Shown here piece after piece: positions 6,661 to 8,516 of a stretch of DNA of 8,516 nt (its first letter is position 1; each line of letters opens with the position of its first letter). Source of the stretch: Acetobacteraceae bacterium UBA6159 (GTDB lineage Bacteria; Pseudomonadota; Alphaproteobacteria; Acetobacterales; Acetobacteraceae); contig DIUL01000042.1 in assembly GCA_002422345.1 (NCBI GenBank), positions 1 to 8,516 on the forward strand, given 5' to 3'. The notes under the pieces were generated by a model that was not told where the DNA came from, did no database searches, and was given only the letters and a program-made list of their open reading frames with translations. Position numbers and translations under genes: made by a program.

Positions 6661-8150
6661 CGGTATACCCACTTCTCCGTTACTGGCTGCTCGCCATCCG
6701 TCAGGTGCGCCCGCACTTCGACAAGCTTGTTGTCCTCGGGGTCGATTTCGATGCTGACGCGCCAGCCGCCGCGTTCGGGATTTGGCTGGGCGGTTGCGTT
6801 GACGACGCGGCCTTTGTCTGTCGTGACCTCCAAGCCGGGCGGGTTCGTGCCGGTCCAGGGGTTCAGGGGTGGACCGGCGAAGTCGATGACGAACTGGCGG
6901 TGCTTCCGTTCCCATGCCTCGCCGGACCGCGTCTGAGCCACCAGCGCGATCTTCGGTGCATCCGGCGCGGCCCAGCACCAGTGCAGCCGGTTGCTGATCA
7001 GGTATTCGCCCTTGGCGCGCAGCGGCTCCCGCGGGCGCCAGAAGGCGACGATGTTGTCGTTCACCTCCCGATCGCTGGGGATTTCGACCAGATGCACCGC
7101 GCCGGCATTCCAATCGCCGATCGGTTCCACCCACAGGGAGGGTCGCTTCTCATAGTGGCTTTCCAGGTCCTCGAAGTCGGCGAGCGCACGTTTGCGCTGC
7201 ATCAGGCCAAACCCCCGAGGTCCGTGGTCACTGAATGCGCTGACCTGGAGTTCGCGCGGATTGGTCAGGGGCCGCCAGATCCGCCCATCGCGACCGGTCC
7301 GCAATTCCAGCCCGAGGGAATCATGCACCGCGGGTCGCCAGTCATCCGATCCGGCCCGGTCGTTGGCGTCGAACATGTACATGCTGGTCAGCGGGGCGAT
7401 CCCCGCCTGTGTGATATCCACCCGAGGATACAATGCCATTTCGGTGTCGAAAATGGTGGCCTCGCCGGGCCGGATGGTGAAGCGGAAGGCCGCCGCGGCG
7501 CTTGGGCTGTCCAGCAGTGCGTGCACCACGACCAACTTCGCGTTCTGATCCGGACGCTCCAGCCAGAACGCACGGAACAGCGGGAACTCCTCGCCGGCCT
7601 GGTCCGCGGTCTTCAGCGCCAGGCCGCGGGCGGAGAGGCCGTAGCCCTGCCCCCTGGCGACCGCGCGGAAATAGCTGGCCCCGAGAAAGGCGCAGACCTC
7701 ATCCTGGTAGTCGGGACGATTGATCGCGAAATGCAGGCGAAAGCCAGCGAAGCCGAGGTCACCCGTCGGCAATGCGCCCCGATCATACGTGAATAGGTCC
7801 GGCCGATAGACAACCGGCGTCGCTCGGCCGTCCGCGACCTCAAAAATATCGACGCGGTCCTTGTAGAGGGCTCCGCGATGAAAAAATTGCGCTGAGAACG
7901 GAAGGCCCAGATCGCGCCACAGGGCACGGGCTGGGTCGAAGCGGATCGCCCGGTACTCCTGGTAGTCGAGCTTCGCGAGGCCGTCCGGCAAATCCTGGCT
8001 GGGTGGCTTGAACGGTGCCTGGGCAAGCCGGCGCGCGTGATTGCGGACCGTCGCGCTGTCGAAGGGTTCGGCCGGGGACGGTTTGGCCTGGCCCGCCAGC
8101 AGAATCAGGGGCAGTGCGGCCCCGCCTTGCAGAATGTCGCGACGACGCAC
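6645..8150 (-). CDS. opgG: Periplasmic glucan biosynthesis protein OpgG (MdoG/MdoD family)
   Basis: A periplasmic protein of the OpgG/OpgD family, needed with OpgH to make osmoregulated periplasmic glucans. The E. coli members are known beta-1,2-glucanases (family GH186), so trimming or shaping the glucan is the likely role. At 501 aa the length fits E. coli OpgG (511). Residues 1-22 look like a Tat signal: MRRRDILQ, a hydrophobic stretch (AALPLILLAG) and a possible cut after GQA. The large beta-sandwich domain (about 28-390) carries LDYQEYRAIRF (61-71), DDWRPAVHDS (269-278), WRPLTNPRELQVSAF (292-306), GFGLMQR (313-319), HYEKRPSLWVEPIGDW (332-347) and NDNIVAFW (364-371); a smaller Ig-like domain follows to the end. 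In E. coli, OpgD rather than OpgG uses Tat, so export resembles OpgD while operon position resembles opgG. The motif I recall as HDSDGL reads HDSLGL here (Leu279). The start is GTG, chosen for the CGGAGA seven bases upstream and because it gives a complete signal peptide. First gene of the opgGH operon. Confidence 0.93.
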   Translation of the reverse strand: MRRRDILQGGAALPLILLAGQAKPSPAEPFDSATVRNHARRLAQAPFKPPSQDLPDGLAKLDYQEYRAIRFDPARALWRDLGLPFSAQFFHRGALYKDRVDIFEVADGRATPVVYRPDLFTYDRGALPTGDLGFAGFRLHFAINRPDYQDEVCAFLGASYFRAVARGQGYGLSARGLALKTADQAGEEFPLFRAFWLERPDQNAKLVVVHALLDSPSAAAAFRFTIRPGEATIFDTEMALYPRVDITQAGIAPLTSMYMFDANDRAGSDDWRPAVHDSLGLELRTGRDGRIWRPLTNPRELQVSAFSDHGPRGFGLMQRKRALADFEDLESHYEKRPSLWVEPIGDWNAGAVHLVEIPSDREVNDNIVAFWRPREPLRAKGEYLISNRLHWCWAAPDAPKIALVAQTRSGEAWERKHRQFVIDFAGPPLNPWTGTNPPGLEVTTDKGRVVNATAQPNPERGGWRVSIEIDPEDNKLVEVRAHLTDGEQPVTEKWVYRWTSG

Positions 8151-8156
8151 TTCGGG

Positions 8157-8162
8157 TCTCCG
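8157..8162 (-). promoter_or_regulatory. Ribosome binding site of opgG
   Basis: On the minus strand CGGAGA stands about seven bases before the GTG at 8150. It decides in favour of this non-ATG start, which also places the twin-arginine motif at residues 2-4. No convincing -10/-35 promoter could be picked out in the bases further upstream. Confidence 0.6.
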
Positions 8163-8307
8163 ATCGAATGGTTTCAGTCCGAGAACACACCCAGCCTGCT
8201 CCTGGCATCAGGTCGTGATCGTGACGTGCCGGCACCTTGAGAGAGCGACGAACCGCCAGCGATCCCGAACGCGCGTATGTCCTTAACGCCGGAAGGGCCG
8301 ATAGGTT

Positions 8308-8516
8308 TCACGCGCCTGGCGATGCCGTGGTTGGACTGGGGCCGCGGTCGCTCGCATTCCACTGAACGGGCATCAGGCGGAAGTGCTCCAGGATGAAATG
8401 CGCATGGTTCCAGCCGACGGCTCCCACCGAAAGTGATAAGTCACGTAGTCGTTGGGATGGGCAAGATGTGGAATGTACCAATAGGTATATCCCCCCACTA
8501 CTGTCCGGTTGACGGC
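8308..8516 (-). pseudogene. Frame-broken 3' end of an unknown gene, cut by the window edge
   Basis: Two neighbouring minus-strand frames look protein-like in succession. The first, open from the window edge, encodes an aromatic- and His-rich stretch with GYTYWYIPHLAHPNDYVTYH and ends at a TGA at 8375-8373. Inside it, from about 8430, a second frame takes over with GWNHAHFILEHFRLMPVQWN, high third-position GC, and ends at a TGA at 8310-8308. Reading through both requires one frameshift near 8430. I recognise neither stretch. Either a gene has suffered a frameshift, or only one frame is real. Base composition of the outer part is clearly less GC-rich than the opg genes, which may indicate transferred DNA. 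The remaining stretch 8163-8307, between this and opgG, shows nothing I can name. Confidence 0.3.

Noticed and set aside
6661..7134. In-frame upstream extension of opgH by 158 codons
   Set aside because: It lies wholly within opgG, is low-complexity Arg/Gly/Ala sequence and matches nothing in OpgH; the ATG at 6660 gives a normal N-terminus.
6435..7796. 453-codon + strand open frame across the opgG/opgH junction
   Set aside because: It is antisense to two well-supported genes, is rich in Arg/Gly/Pro/Ala as expected for a shadow in GC-rich DNA, and shows no domain.
1..8516. CRISPR array, tRNA, rRNA, toxin-antitoxin pair or defence system
   Set aside because: No regularly spaced repeats, no tRNA-like cloverleaf that I could see, no rRNA sequence, and no unassigned intact gene pair remain after the annotation.

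Overview
The window is GC-rich and densely coding. Gene content and codon use point to an alphaproteobacterium, possibly of the Rhodospirillales/Acetobacteraceae type; this is inference, because there is no rRNA or other taxonomic marker. Four intact protein genes are well supported: a class II fumarase (fumC, + strand), an SLC13/DASS-type permease with two RCK_C (TrkA-C) domains (- strand), and an osmoregulated periplasmic glucan operon, opgG-opgH (- strand, reading right to left).

Layout: positions 1-219 hold nothing I recognise. About 256-555 (- strand) is a decayed transposase fragment, probably ISKra4-like, that stops just before the fumC ribosome binding site. fumC fills 572-1981. Positions 1982-2479 hold two gene scraps facing each other: an unidentified + strand piece with two hydrophobic segments (from 2009) and the N-terminus of a small - strand protein (from 2298). 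The permease runs from 4261 back to 2480. The 275 bases between it and opgH contain a + strand piece that reads like the C-terminal end of an IS1380-type transposase. opgH (6660-4537) and opgG (8150-6645) overlap by 16 bases. To the right, 8151-8307 shows no gene, and 8308-8516 looks like the frame-broken tail of a - strand gene that enters from outside the window.

Function: fumC interconverts fumarate and malate in the TCA cycle. The permease is an ion-coupled anion transporter; carboxylate is an attractive substrate next to a fumarase, but sulfate or another anion is equally possible, and the two genes are convergent, not an operon. OpgH is the inner-membrane glucosyltransferase that makes and exports the beta-glucan backbone, and the periplasmic OpgG processes it. 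The fumC/permease segment sits between insertion-sequence remnants and gene fragments, which suggests an accessory block assembled by recombination next to a housekeeping envelope operon. I did not find a convincing new biological system. The points most worth a second look are the scars around fumC, the altered conserved motif and Tat-like signal of OpgG, and the broken gene at the right edge.
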